64,000 nucleotides of DNA from Colletes latitarsis (lineage: Eukaryota > Arthropoda > Insecta > Hymenoptera > Colletidae), in NCBI RefSeq assembly GCF_051014445.1, contig NW_027488368.1, positions 2,604,001-2,668,000 of the forward strand. The letters are read 5' to 3'. Position 1 is the first letter of the stretch. Each line of letters starts with the position of its first letter. The translations under genes were made by a program, and so were the position numbers. Below are positions 36,180 through 49,804 of this stretch, piece by piece. The notes under the pieces were generated by a model, which saw only the letters and a program-made list of their open reading frames with translations, was not told where the DNA came from and made no database searches.

Positions 36180-37645
36180 CCGTTATCCTCTAAAATATTT
36201 ATCCAGACCAGGTGTCATTGAATGTTTCAGTGTGGTACCACTTTACTACGTGATCCAATCCAGAAAAAGCCCAGGATCTAGCCATCAAGTTTGACAAATA
36301 TGCGAAAGAATGAGCCTGATGAGGGCAAATCCTAGACCTAATCCAGACCTAACATGCGTTATCCTCTAAAATATTGATCGCAACCAGGTTTAATTGACTG
36401 TTTCAGTGTGGTCCCACTTTACTACGTGATCCAAACCAGAAAAAACCCAGGATCTGTTCAACAAGTATGTGAAAAACACGAAACTGTGAGCCTGATGAGG
36501 GCAAATCTTAGACCTAACCCAGACCTAAGATCCGTTATCCTCTAAAATATTTATCCAGACCAGGTGTCATTGAATGTTTCAGTGTGGTACCACTTTACTA
36601 CGTGATCCAATCCAGAAATAGCCCAGGATCCAGCCATGAAGTATGAGAAATATGCGAAAGTATGAGCCTGATGAGAGCAAATCCCAGACCTAACCCAGAC
36701 CTAACATGCGTTATCCTCTAAAATATTGATCGAAACCAGGTTTAATGGACAGTTTCAGTGTGGTACCACACTACTACGTAATCCAAACCAGAAAAAAACC
36801 CAGGATCTGTTCAACAAGTATGTGAACAACGCGAAAGTATGAGTCTGATGAGGGCAAACCCTAGACCTAATCCAGACCTAACATGCGTTATCCTCTAAAA
36901 TATATATCAAGACCAGGCTTAATTGATTGTTTCGATGTGGTCCCACATTACTACGTGATCCAAACCAGAAAAAACCCAGGATCCGTTCAACAAGTATGTG
37001 AAGAATGCGAAAGTATGAGTCTGATGAGTGAAAATCCCAGACCTAACCTAGGCCTAACATGCGTTATCCTCTAAAATATTGATCGAAACCAGGTTTAATT
37101 GACTGTTTCAGTGTCGTACCACATTACTACGTGATCCAATCCAGTATTAGCCCAGGATCCAGCCATGAAGTATGAGAAATATACGAAAGCATGAGCCTGA
37201 TGAGGGCAAATCCTAGACCTAACCCAGACCTAACATGCGTTATCCTCTAAAATATTGATCGAAACCTGGTTTAATCGACAGTTTCAGTGTGGTACCACAT
37301 TACTACGTGACCGAAACCAGAAAAAACCCAGGACCTGTTCAACGAGTATGTGAAAAACGCGAAAGTATGAGCCTGATGTGGGCAAATCCCAGACCTATCC
37401 AAGACCTAACTTGCGTTGTCCTCTAAGATATTGATGGAAACCAGGTTGAGTTGACTGTTCCAGTGTTGTACTTCATTACTACGTGATGCAATCCAGAAAA
37501 AGCCCAGGATCTAGCCTTCAAGTATGAGAAATATGCGAAAGAATGAGCCAGAAGAGAGCAAATCCCAGACCTAACCTAGACCTAACATGCGTTATCCTCA
37601 TAAATATTGATCGAAAGCTGGTTTAATCGACTGTTTCAGTGTGGT
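36180..37645 (+). repeat. 9-monomer repeat, copy 2
   Basis: This is a near-identical copy of 34,595-36,060. The match ends where GTGTGGTCCCACTTTAC (copy 1 side, near 36,056) differs from GTGTGGTACCACATTAC here. The bridge between copies, 36,061-36,179, resembles the monomer with AAACACGAAACTGTG. Confidence 0.78.
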
Positions 37646-40600
37646 ACCACATTACTATGTGATCCAAACCAGAAAATAACCCAGGATCTGTTCAACGAGT
37701 ATGTGAATTGTGCGAAAGTTTGAGTCTGATGAGGGCATATCCCAGACCTAACCTAGACCTAACTTGCGTTATCCTCTAAAATATTGATCGAAACCAGGTT
37801 TAATAGACTGTTTCAGTGTGGTACCACATTACTACGTGATCCAAACCAGAAAATAACCCAGGATCTGTTCAACGAGTATGTGAAGTGTGCGAAAGTATGA
37901 GTCTGATGAGGGCAAATCCCAGACCTATCCCAGACCTAACTTGCGTTATCCTCTAAAATATTGATCGAAACCAGGTTTAATCGACTGTTTCAGTGTGGTA
38001 CCACACTACTACGTGATCCAAACCAGAAAAATACCCAGGATCTGTTCAACAAGTATGTGAAAAATTCGAAAGTATGAGCCTGATGAGGGCAAATCCCAGA
38101 CCTATCCCAGACCTAACTTGCGTTATCCTCTAAAATATTGATCGGAACCAGGTTTAATTGATTGTTTCAGTGTGGTCCCACATTACTACGTGATACAAAC
38201 CAGAATAAACCCAGGGTCCGTTCAACAAGTATGTGAAGAATGCGAAGTATGAGTCTGATGAGGGCAAATCCCAGACCTATCCCAGACCTAACGTGCGTTA
38301 TCCTCTAAAATATTGATCGAAACCAGGTTTAATCGTCTGTTTCAGCGTGGTACCACATTACTATGTGATACAATCCAGAAACAGCCCAGGATCTAGCCAT
38401 GAAGTAGGAGAAATATGCGAAAGTGTGAGCCTGATGAGGGCAAATCCTAGATCTAACCCGAACCTAACATGCGTTATCCTCTAAAATATTTATCAAGACC
38501 AGGTTTAATTGAATGTTTCAGTGTGGTACCACATTACTACGTGAACCAAACCAGAAAAAACCCAGGATCCGTTCAACAAGTAAGTTAAAGCTGCGACAGT
38601 ATGACCCTGATGAGAGCAAATTCCAGACCTAACCTAGACCTGACATGCGTTGTCCTCTAAAATATTGACGGAAACCAGGTTTAATTGACTGTTTCAGTGT
38701 TGCACTTCATTACTACGTGATGTAATCCAGAAAAAGCCCAGGATCTAGCCATCAAGTATGAGAAATATGCGAAAGAATGAGCCTGATGAGAGCAAATCCC
38801 AGACCTAACCTAGACCAAACATGAATTATTCTCTAAAATATTGATCAAAACCAGGTTTAATTGACTGTTTCAGTGAGGTACCGCATTACTACGTGATCCA
38901 AACCAGAAATAGCCCAGGATCCAGCCATGAAGTATGAGAAGTATGCGAAAGTGGAGCCTGATGAGGGCAAATCCTAGATCTAACCCAAACCTAACATGCG
39001 TTATCCTCTAAAATATTTATCAAGACCAGGTTTAATTGACTGTTTCAGTGTCGTACATCATTACTACGTGAAGCAATCCAGAAAAAGCCCCGGATCTAGC
39101 CATCAAGTATGAGAAATGTGCGAAAGAATGAGCCTGATGAGAGCAAATCCCAGACCTAACCTAGACCTAACATGAATTATTCTCTAAAATATTGATCGAA
39201 ACCAGGTTTAATTGACTGTTTCAGTGTGGTACCACATTACTACGTGATCCAAACCAGAAAAAGCCCAGGATCAGTTCAACAAGTATGTGAAAAACGCGAA
39301 AGTATGAGCCTGATGATGTCGAATCCCAGACCAATGCCAGACCTAACTTGCGTTATCCTCTAAACTATTGATCGAAACCGGGTTCAATTGACTGTTTCTG
39401 CGTGGTACCACGTTACTACGTGATACAATCCAGAAGCAGCCCAGGATCTAGCCATGAAGTATGAGAAATATGCGAAAGTATGAGCCTGATGAGGGCAAAT
39501 CCTAGACTTAACCCAGCCCTAAAACATGCGTTATCCTCAAAAATATTTATCAAGACCAGGTTTAACTGAATGTTTCAGTGTGGTACCACATTACTACGTG
39601 ATCCACACCAGAGAAAACCCAAGATCCGTTCAAAAAGTATGTGAAGAATGCGAAAGTATGAGTGTGATGAGTGAAAATCCCAGGCCTAACCTAGACCTAA
39701 CGTGCGTTATGCTCTAAAATATTGATCGAAACCAGGTTTAATTGACTGTTTCAGTGTGGTACCACATTACTACGTGATCCAAACCAGAAAAAGCCCAGGA
39801 TCAGTTCAACAAGTATGTGAAAAACGCGAAAGTATGAGCCTGATGATGTCGAATCCCAGACCAATGCCAGACCTAACTTGCGTTATCCTCTAAACTATTG
39901 ATCGAAACCGGGTTCAATTGACTGTTTCAGCGTGGTACCACATTATTATGTGATACAATCCAGAAACAGCCCAGGATCTAGCCATGAAGTAGGAGAAATA
40001 TGCGAAAGTGTGAGCCTGATGAGGGCAAATCCTAGATCTAACCCAAACCTAACATGCGTTATCCTCTAAAATATTTATCAAGACCAGGTTTAATTGACTG
40101 TTTCAGTGTCGTACATCATTACTACGTGAAGCAATCCAGAAAAAGCCCCGGATCTAGCCATCAAGTATGAGAAATGTGCGAAAGAATGAGCCTGATGAGA
40201 GCAAATCCCAGACCTATACCAGACATAACTTGCGTTATCTTCTAAAATATTGATCGAAACCAGGTTTAATTGACTGTTTCGGTGTGGTACAACATTACTA
40301 CGTGATCCAATCCAGAAATAGCCCAGGATCTATACATGAAGTATAAGAAATATGCGAAAGTATGAGCCTGATGAGGGCAAATCCTAGACCTAACCCAGTC
40401 CTAACATGCGTTATCCTCTAAAATATTGATCGAAACCAGGTTAAATGGACAGTTTCAGTGTGGTACCACACTACTACGTGATCCAAACCAGAAAAAAACC
40501 CAGGATCTGTTCAACAAGTATGTGAAAAACGCGAAAGTATGAGTCTGATGAGTGAAAATCCCAGGCCTAACCTAGACCTAACATGTGTTATCCTCAAAAA

Positions 40601-43600
40601 TATTGATCGAAACCTGGTTTAATCGACTGTTTCAGTGTGGTACCACATTACTATGCGATCCAAACCAGAAAATAACCCAGGATCTGACAAACGAGTATGT
40701 GAAGTGTGCGAAAGTATGAGCCTGATGAGAGCAAATCCCAGACCTAACCTAGACCTAACCTGAATTATTCTCTAAAATATTGATCGAAACCAGGTTTAAT
40801 TGACTGTTTCAGTGTGGTACCACATTACTACGTGATCCAAACCAGAAAAAGCCCAGGATCAGTTCAACAAGTATGTGAAAAACGCGAAAGTATGAGCCTG
40901 ATGATGTCGAATCCCAGACCAATGCCAGACCTAACTTGCGTTATCCTCTAAAATATTGATCGAAACCGGGTTCAATTGACTGTTTCTGCGTGGTACCACG
41001 TTACTACGTGATACAATCCAGAAGCAGCCCAGGATCTAGCCATGAAGTATGAGAAATATGCGAAAGTATGAGCCTGATGAGGGCAAATCCTAGACTTAAC
41101 CCAGCCCTAAAACATGCGTTATCCTCAAAAATATTTATCAAGACCAGGTTTAACTGAATGTTTCAGTGTGGTACCACATTACTACGTGATCCATACAAGA
41201 AAAAACCCAGGATCTGTTCAACAAGTATGTGAAAAATGCGAAAGCATGAGTCTGATGAGGGCAAATCCCAGGCCTAACCGAGACATAACTTTCGTTATCC
41301 TCTAAAATATTGATCGAAACCAGGTTTAGTGGGCTGTTTCAGTGTGGTACCATATTACTGCGCGATCCAAACCAGAAAAAACCCAGGATCTGTTCAACAA
41401 GTATGTGAAAAATGCGAAAGTATGACCCTGATGTGGGCAAATCCCAGAACTAACCCAGACCTAACATGAATTATTCTCTAAAACATTGATCGAAACCAGG
41501 TTTAATTGACTGTTTCAGTGTGGTACCACATTACTACGTGATCCAATCCAGTAATAGCCCAGGATCCAGCCATGAAGTATGAGAAATATACGAAAGCATG
41601 AGCCTGATGAGGGCAAATCCTAGACCTAACCCAGACCTAACATGCGTTATCCTCTAAAATATTTATCAACACCAGGTTTAATAGATTGTTTCAGTGTGGT
41701 ACCACATTACTACGTGATCCACACCAGAGAAAACCCAAGATCCGTTCAAAAAGTATGTGAAGAATGCGAAAGTATGAGTGTGATGAGTGAAAATCCCAGG
41801 CCTAACCTAGACCTAACGTGCGTTATCCTCTAAAATATTGATCGAAACCAGGTTTAATCGTCTGTTTCAGCGTGGTACCACATTAATATGTGATACAATC
41901 CAGAAACAGCCCAGGATCTAGCCATGAAGTAGGAGAAATATGCGAAAGTGTGAGCCTGATGAGGGCAAATCCTAGATCTAACCCGAACCTAACATGCGTT
42001 ATCCTCTAAAATATTTATCAAGACCAGGTTTAATTGAATGTTTCAGTGTGGTACCACATTACTACGTGAACCAAACCAGAAAAAACCCAGGATCCGTTCA
42101 ACAAGTAAGTTAAAGCTGCGACAGTATGACCCTGATGAGAGCAAACTCCAGACCTAACCTAGACTTGACATGCGTTGTCCTCTAAAATATTGATGGAAAC
42201 CAGGTTTAATTGACTGTTTCAGTGTTGCACTTCATTACTACGTGATGCAATCCAGAAAAAGCCCAGGATCTAGCCATCAAGTATGAGAAATATGCGAAAG
42301 AATGACCCTGATGAGAGCAAATTCCAGACCTAACCTAGACCTGACATGCGTTGTCCTCTAAAATATTGATCAAAACCAGGTTTAATCGACTGTTTCAGTG
42401 TGGTACCACATTACTACGTGATCCAATCTAGTAATAGCCCAGGATCCAGCCATGAAGTATGAGAAATATACGAAAGCATGAGCCTGATGAGGGCAAATCC
42501 TAGACCTAACCCAGACCTAACATGCGTTATCCTCTAAAATATTTATCAACACCAGGTTTAATTGATTGTTTCAGTGTGGTACCACATTACTACGTGATCC
42601 ACACCAGAGAAAACCCAAGATCCGTTCAAAAAGTAAGTTAAAACTGCGACAGTATGACCCTGATGAGAGCAAATTCCAGACCTAACCTAGACCTGACATG
42701 CGTTGCCCTCTAAAATATTGATGGAAACCAGGTTTAATTGACTGTTTCAGTGTTGCACTTCATTACTACGTGATGCAATCCAGAAAAAGCCCAGGATCTA
42801 GCCATCAAGTATGAGAAATATGCGAAAGAATGAGCCTGATGAGAGCAAATCCCAGACCTAACCTAGACCAAACGTGAATTATTCTCTAAAATATTGATCA
42901 AAACCAGGTTTAATTGACTGTTTCAGTGTGGTACCACATTACTACGTGATCCAAACCAGAAATAGCCCAGGATCCAGCCATGAAGTATGAGAAGTATGCG
43001 AAAGTGGAGCCGGATGAGGGCAAATCCTAGATCTAACCCAAACCTAACATGCGTTATCCTCTAAAATATTTATCAAGACCAGGTTTAATTGAGTGTTTCA
43101 GTGTTGTACTTCATTACTACGTGATGCAATCCAGAGAAAGCCCAGGATCTAGCCATCAAGTATGAGAAATATGCGAAAGAATGAGCCTGATGAGAGCAAA
43201 TCCTAGACCTAACCCAGACCTAACATGCGTTATACTCTAAAATATTTATCAAGATCAGGTTTAATTGATTGTTTCAGTGTGGTACCACATTACTACGTGA
43301 TCCACTCCAGAAAAAACCCAGGATCTAGCCGTCAAGTATGAGATATATGCGAAAGAATGAGCCTGATGAGAGCAAATCCCTGACCTAACCTAGACCTAAC
43401 ATGAATTATTCTCTAAAATATTCATCAAAACCAGGTTTAATTGACCGTTTCAGTGTGGTACCACATTACTACGTGATCCAATCCAGAAATAGCCCAGGAT
43501 CCGTTCAACAAGTATGAGAAGTATGCGAAAGTATGAGTCTGATGAGTGAAAATCCCCGGCCTAACCGAGACCTAACATGCGTTATCCTCAAAAATATTGA

Positions 43601-46371
43601 TCGAAACCTGGTTTAATCGACAGTTTCAGTGTGGTACCACATTACTACGTGACCGAAACCAGAAAAAACCCAGGACCTGTTCAACGAGTATGTGAAGTGT
43701 GCGAAAGTATGAGTCTGATGAGGGCAAATCCCAGACCTATCCCAGACCTAACATGCGTTATCCTCTAAAATATTTATCAAGACCAGGTTTAATTGATTGT
43801 TTCAGTGTGGTCCCACATTACTACGTGATCCAAACCAGAAAAAACCCAGGATCCGTTCAACAAGTATGTGAAGAATGCGAAAGAATGAGTTTGATGAGTG
43901 AAAATCCCAGGCCTAACCGAGACCTAACATGCGTTTTCCGTAAAAATATTGATCGAAACCTGGTTTAATCGACTGTTTCATTGTGGTACCACATTACTAT
44001 GTGATCCAAACCAGAAAATAGCCCAGGATCTATCCATGAAGTATAAGAAATATGCGAAAGTATGACCCTGATGAGGGCAAATCCCAGGACTAACCCAGAC
44101 CTAACATGCGTTATCCTCAAAAATATTTATCAAGACCAGGTTTAACTGAATGTTTCAGTGTGGTCCCACATTACTATGTGATCCATACCAGAAAAAACCC
44201 AGGATCTGTTCAACAAGTATGTGAAAAATGCGAAAGCATGAGTCTGATGAGGGCAAATCCCAGGCCTAACCTAGACAAAACTTTCGTTATCCTCTAAAAT
44301 ATTGATCGAAACCAGGTTTAGTGGGCTGTTTCAGTGTGGTACCACATTACTGCGCGATCCAAACCAGAAAAAACCCAGGATCTGTTCAACAAGTATGTGA
44401 AAAATGCGAAAGTATGACCCTGATGTGGGCAAATCCCAGACCTATCCCAGACCTAACATGCGTTATCCTCTAAAATATTTATCAAGACCAGGTTTAATTG
44501 ATTGTTTCAGTGTGGTCCCACATTACTACGTGATCCAAACCAGAAAAAACCCAGGATCCGTTCAACAAGTATGTGAAGAATGCGAAAGAATGAGTCTGAT
44601 GAGTGAAAATCCCAGGCCTAACCTAGACCTAACATGCGTTATCCGCAAAAATATTGATCGAAACCTGGTTTAATCGACTGTTTCATTGTGGTACCATATT
44701 ACTATGTGATCCAAACCAGAAAATAGCCCAGGATCTATCCATGAAGTATAAGAAATATGCGAAAGTATGACCCTGATGAGGGCAAATCCCAGGACTAACC
44801 CAGACCTAACATGCGTTATCCTCAAAAATATTTATCAAGACCAGGTTTAACTGAATGTTTCAGTGTGGTACCACATTACTGCCCGATCCAAACCAGAAAA
44901 AACCCAGGATCTGTTCAACAAGTATGTGAAAAATGCGAAAGTATGACCCTGATGTGGGCAAATCCCAGACCTATCCCAGACCTAACTTGCATTGACCTCT
45001 AAAATATTGATCGAAACCAGGTTTAATTGACTGTTTCAGTGTGGTACCACATTACTACGTGATCCAATCCAGAAATAGCCCAGGATCTAGCCATGAAGTA
45101 TGAGAAATATGCGAAAGTATGAGCCTGATCAGGGCAAATCCTAGACCTAACCCAGACCTAACATGCGTTATCATCTAAAATATTTATCAAGACCTGGTTT
45201 AATTGATTGTTTCAGTGTGGTACCACATTACTACGTGAACCAGACCAGAAAAAACCCAGGATCCGTTCAACAAGTATCTGAAGAATGCGAAAGTATGAGT
45301 CTGATGAGTGAAAATCCTCGGCCTAACCTAGACCTAACATGCGTTATCCTCAAAAATATTGATCGAAACCAGGTTTAATAGACTGTTTCAGCGTGGTACC
45401 ACATTACTACGTGATACAATCCTGAAACAGCCCAGGATCTAGCCATGAAGTATGAGAAATATGCGAAAGTATGAGCCTGACGAGGGCAAATCCTAGACCT
45501 AACCCAGACCTAACTTGCGTTATCCTCTAAAATATTGATCGAAACCAGGTTTAATTGACTGTTTCAGTGTGGTCCCACATTACTACCTGATCCAAACCAG
45601 AAAAAACCCAGGATCCGCTCAACAAGTATGTGAAGAATGCGAAAGTATGAGTCTGATGAGAGAAAATCCTCGGCCTAACCTAGACCTAACATGCGTTATC
45701 TTCAAAAATATTGATCGAAACCAGGTTTAATAGACTGTTTCAGCGTGGTACCACATTACTACGTGATACAATCCTGAAACAGCCCAGGATCTAGCCATGA
45801 AGTATGAGAAATATGCGAAAGTATGAGCCTGACGAGAGCAAATCCTAGACCTAACCCAGACCTAACATGCGTTATCCTCTAAAATATTTATCAAGACCAG
45901 GTTGAACTGAATGTTTCAGTGTGGTCCCACATTACTACGTGATCCATACCAGAAAAAACCCAGGATCTGTTCAACAAGTATGTGAAAAATGCGAAAGCAT
46001 GAGTCTGATGAGGGCAAATCCCAGGCCTAACCTAGACGTAACTTTCGTTATCCTCTAAAATATTGATCGAAACCAGGTTTAGTGGGCTGTTTCAGTGTGG
46101 TACCACATTACTACGTGACTCAAACCAGAAAAAACCCAGGATCTGTTCAACAAGTATGTGAAAAACGCGAAAGTATGAGCCTGATGAGGGCAAATCCCAG
46201 ACCTATCCCAGACCAAACTTGCGTTATCCTCTAAAATATTGATCGAAACCAGGTTTAATCGACTGTTTCAGTGTGGTACCACATTGCTACGTGATCCAAA
46301 CCAGAAAAAACCCAGGATCAGTTCAACAAGTATGTGAAAAACGCGAAAGTATGAGCCTGATGAGGGCGAAT

Positions 46372-46390
46372 CCCAGACCTAACTTGCGTT
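46372..46390 (+). repeat. Short monomer with 11 bp loss, B2
   Basis: GAATCCCAGACCTAAC is followed directly by TTGCG. Neighbouring monomers have CCCAGACCTATCCCAGACC before TAACTTGCG, so one 11 bp internal unit is missing, as near 15,390. Confidence 0.78.
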
Positions 46391-49223
46391 ATCCTCTAAA
46401 ATATTGATCGAAACCAGGTTTAATTGACTGTTTCAGTGTGGTACCATATTGCTACGTGATCCAAACCAGAAAAAACCCAGGATCAGTTCGACAAGTATGT
46501 GAAAAACGCGAAAGTATGAGCCTGACGAGGGCGAATCCCAGACCTATCCCAGACCAAACTTGCGTTATCCTCTAAAATATTGATCGAAACCAGGTTTAAT
46601 TGACTGGTTCAGCGTGGTACCACATTAGTACGTGATACAATCCAGAAAAAACCCAGGATCTGTTCAACAAGTATGTGAAAAACGCGAAAGTATGACCCTG
46701 ATGTGGGCAAATCCCAGACCTATCCCAGACCTAACATGCGTTATCATCTAAAATATTTATCAAGACCTGGTTTCATTGATTGTTTCAGTGTGGTACCACA
46801 TTACTACGTGAACCATACCAGAAAAAACCCAGGATCCGTTCAACAAGTATCTGAAGAATGCGAAAGTATGAGTCTGATGAGTGAAAATCCCAGGGCTAAC
46901 CTAGACCTAACATGCATTATCCTCTAAAATATTGATCCAAACCAGGTTTAGTGAACTGTTTCAGTGTGGTACCACTTTACTACGTGACCCAAAGCAGAAA
47001 AAACCCTCGATCAGGTCAACACGTATGTTAGAACTGCGAAAGTATGACCCTGATGAGGGCAAATCCCAGGCCTAACCTAGACCTAACATGAATTATTCTC
47101 TAAAATATTTATCGAAACCAGGTTTAATTGACTGTTTCAGTGTTGTACTTCATTACTACGTGATGCAATCCAGAAAAAGCCCAGGATCTAGCCATGAAGT
47201 ATGAGAAATATGCGAAAGTATGAGCCTGATGAGGGCAAATCCTAGACCTAACCCAGACCTAACATGCGTCATCCTCTCAAATATTTATCAAGACCAGGTT
47301 TAATTGATTGTTTCAGTGTGGTCCCACATTACTACGTGATCCAAACCAGAGAAACCCCAGGATCCGTTCAACAAGTATGTGAAAAACGCGAACGTATGAG
47401 TCTGATGAGGGCAAATCCCAGACCTATCCCAGACCTAACTTGCGTTGTCCTCCAAGATATTGATGGAAACCAAGTTTAATTGACTGTTTCAGTGTTGTAC
47501 TTCATTACTACGTGATGCAATCCAGAAAAAGCCCAGGATCCGTTCAACAAGTATGTGAAGAATGCGAAAGTATGAGTCTGATGAGTGAAAATCCCAGGCC
47601 TAACCTGGACCTAACATGCGTTATCCTCAGAAATATTGATCGAAACCTGGTTTAATCGACTGTTTCAGTGTGGTACCACATTACTACGTGACTCAAACCA
47701 GAAAAAACCCAGGATCTGTTCAACAAGTATGTGAAAAACGCGAAAGTATGAGCCTGATGAGGGCAAATCCCAGCCCTATCCCAGACCAAACTTGCGTTGT
47801 CCTCTAAAATAATGATCGAAACCAGGTTTAATCGACTGTTTCAGTGTGGTACTTCATTACTACCTGATGCAATCCAGAAAAAGCCCAGGATCTAGCCATC
47901 AAGTTTGAGAAATATGCGAAACTATGAGTCTGATGGGAGCAAATCCTAGACCTAACCCAGACCTAACATGCGTTATCCTCAAAAATATTTATCAAGACCA
48001 GGTTTAACTGAATGTTTCAGTGTGGTACCACATTACTACGTGATCCATACCAGAAAAAACACACGATCTGTTCAACAAGTATGTGAAAAATGCGAAAGCA
48101 TGAGTCTGATGAGAGCAAATCCCAGGCCTAACCTAGACATAACTTTCGTTATCCTCTAAAATATTGATCGAAACCAGGTTTAATTGACTGTTTCAGTGTG
48201 GTACCACATTACTACGTGATCCAATCCAGAAATAGCCCAGGATCTAGCCATGAAGTATGAGAAATATGCGAAAGTATGAGCCTGATGAGGGCAAATCCTA
48301 GACCTAACCCAGACCTAACATGCGTTATCATCTAAAATATTTATCAAGACCTGGTTTAATTGATTGTTTCAGTGTGGTACCACATTACTACGTGAACCAT
48401 ACCAGAAAAAACCCAGGATCCGTTCAACAGGTATGTGAAGAATACGAATTAATGAGTCTGATGAGTGAAAATCCCAGGCCTTAGCTAGACCTAACATGCG
48501 TTATCCTCAAGAATATTGATCGAAACCTGGTTTAATCGACTGTTTCAGTGTGGTACCACATTACTATGTGATCCAAACCAGAAAATAGCCCAGGATCTAT
48601 CCATGAAGTATAAGAAATATGCGAAAGTATGAGCCTGATGAGGGCAAATCCTAGACCTAACCCAGTCCTAACATGCGATATCCTCTAAAATATTTATCAA
48701 GACCAGGTTTAATTGATTGTTTCAGTGTGGTCCCACATTACTACGTGATCCAAACCAGAAAAAACCCAGGATCCGCTCAACAAGTATGTTAAGAATGCGA
48801 AAGAATGAGTCTGATGAGTGAAAATCCCAGGCCTAACCTAGACCTATCATGCGTTATCCTCAAAAATATTAATCGATACCTGGTTTAATCGACTGTTTCA
48901 GTGTGGTACCACATTACTATGTGATCCAAACCAGAAAATAGCCCAGGATCTATCCATGAAGTATAAGAAATATGCGAAAGTATGAGCCTGATGAGGGCAA
49001 ATCCTAGACCTAACCCAGACCTAACATGCGTTATCCTCAAAAATATTTATCAAGACCAGGTTTAACTGAATGTTTCAGTGTGGTACCACATTACTACGTG
49101 ATCCATACCAGAAAAAACCCAGGATCTGTTCAACAAGTATGTGAAAAATGCGAAAGCATGAGTCTGATGAGAGCAAATCCCAGGCCTAACCTAGACATAA
49201 CTTTCGTTATCCTCTAAAATATT

Positions 49224-49575
49224 GATCGAAACCAGGTTTAATTGACTGTTTCAGTGTGGTACCACATTACTACGTGATCCAATCCAGAAATTGCCCAGGA
49301 TCTATCCATGAAATATAAGAAATATGCGAAAGTATGAGCCTGATGAGGGCAAATCCTAGACCTAACCCAGACCTAACATGCGTTATCCTCAAAAATATTT
49401 GTCAAGACCAGGTTTAACTGAATGTTTCAGTGTGGTACCACATTACTACGTGATCCATACCAGAAAAAACCCAGGATCTGTTCAACAAGTATGTGAAAAA
49501 TGCGAAAGCATGAGTCTGGTGAGAGCAAATCCCAGGCCTAACCTAGACATAACTTTCGTTATCCTCTAAAATATT
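49224..49575 (+). repeat. Representative b2-b1 dimer (352 bp)
   Basis: 49,224-49,399 is a b2 monomer (GATCTATCCATGAAATATAAG, AATCCTAGACC). 49,400-49,575 is a b1 monomer (GATCTGTTCAACAAGTATGTG, GCATGAGTCTG, CATAACTTTCG). The same alternation runs through much of 47.9-52 kb, so the local unit is a 352 bp dimer. Confidence 0.85.
49255..49266. other. Example of the 12 bp palindrome typical of class B
   Basis: TGTGGTACCACA is its own reverse complement. It is present in a large share of class B monomers at the same monomer position. Most class A monomers have GGTACCGCA, GATACCACA or GTAACGCA instead and so lose perfect symmetry. No function is shown. Confidence 0.85.
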
Positions 49576-49804
49576 GATCGAAACCAGATTTAATTGACTG
49601 TTTCAGTGTGGTACCACATTACTACGTGAATCAATCCAGAAATTGCCCAGGATCTAGCCATGAAGTATGAGAAATATGCGAAAGTATGAGCCTGATGAGG
49701 GCAAATCCTAGACCTAACCCAGACCTAACATGCGGTATCCTCTAAAATATTTATCAAGACCAGGTTTAATTGAATGTTTCAGTATGGTACCACATTACTA
49801 CGTG

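Larger units (their letters stand above)
47691..49804 (+). repeat. 12-monomer HOR, copy 1 (2,114 bp)
   Basis: The unit starts with ACTCAAACCAGAAAAAACCC and repeats from 49,805. Markers include AAATAATGATCG, AATACGAATTAATGAG, ATTAATCGATACCTGG and GAAATTGCCC, in the same order in both copies. The unit consists mostly of alternating b2 and b1 monomers. Confidence 0.85.
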
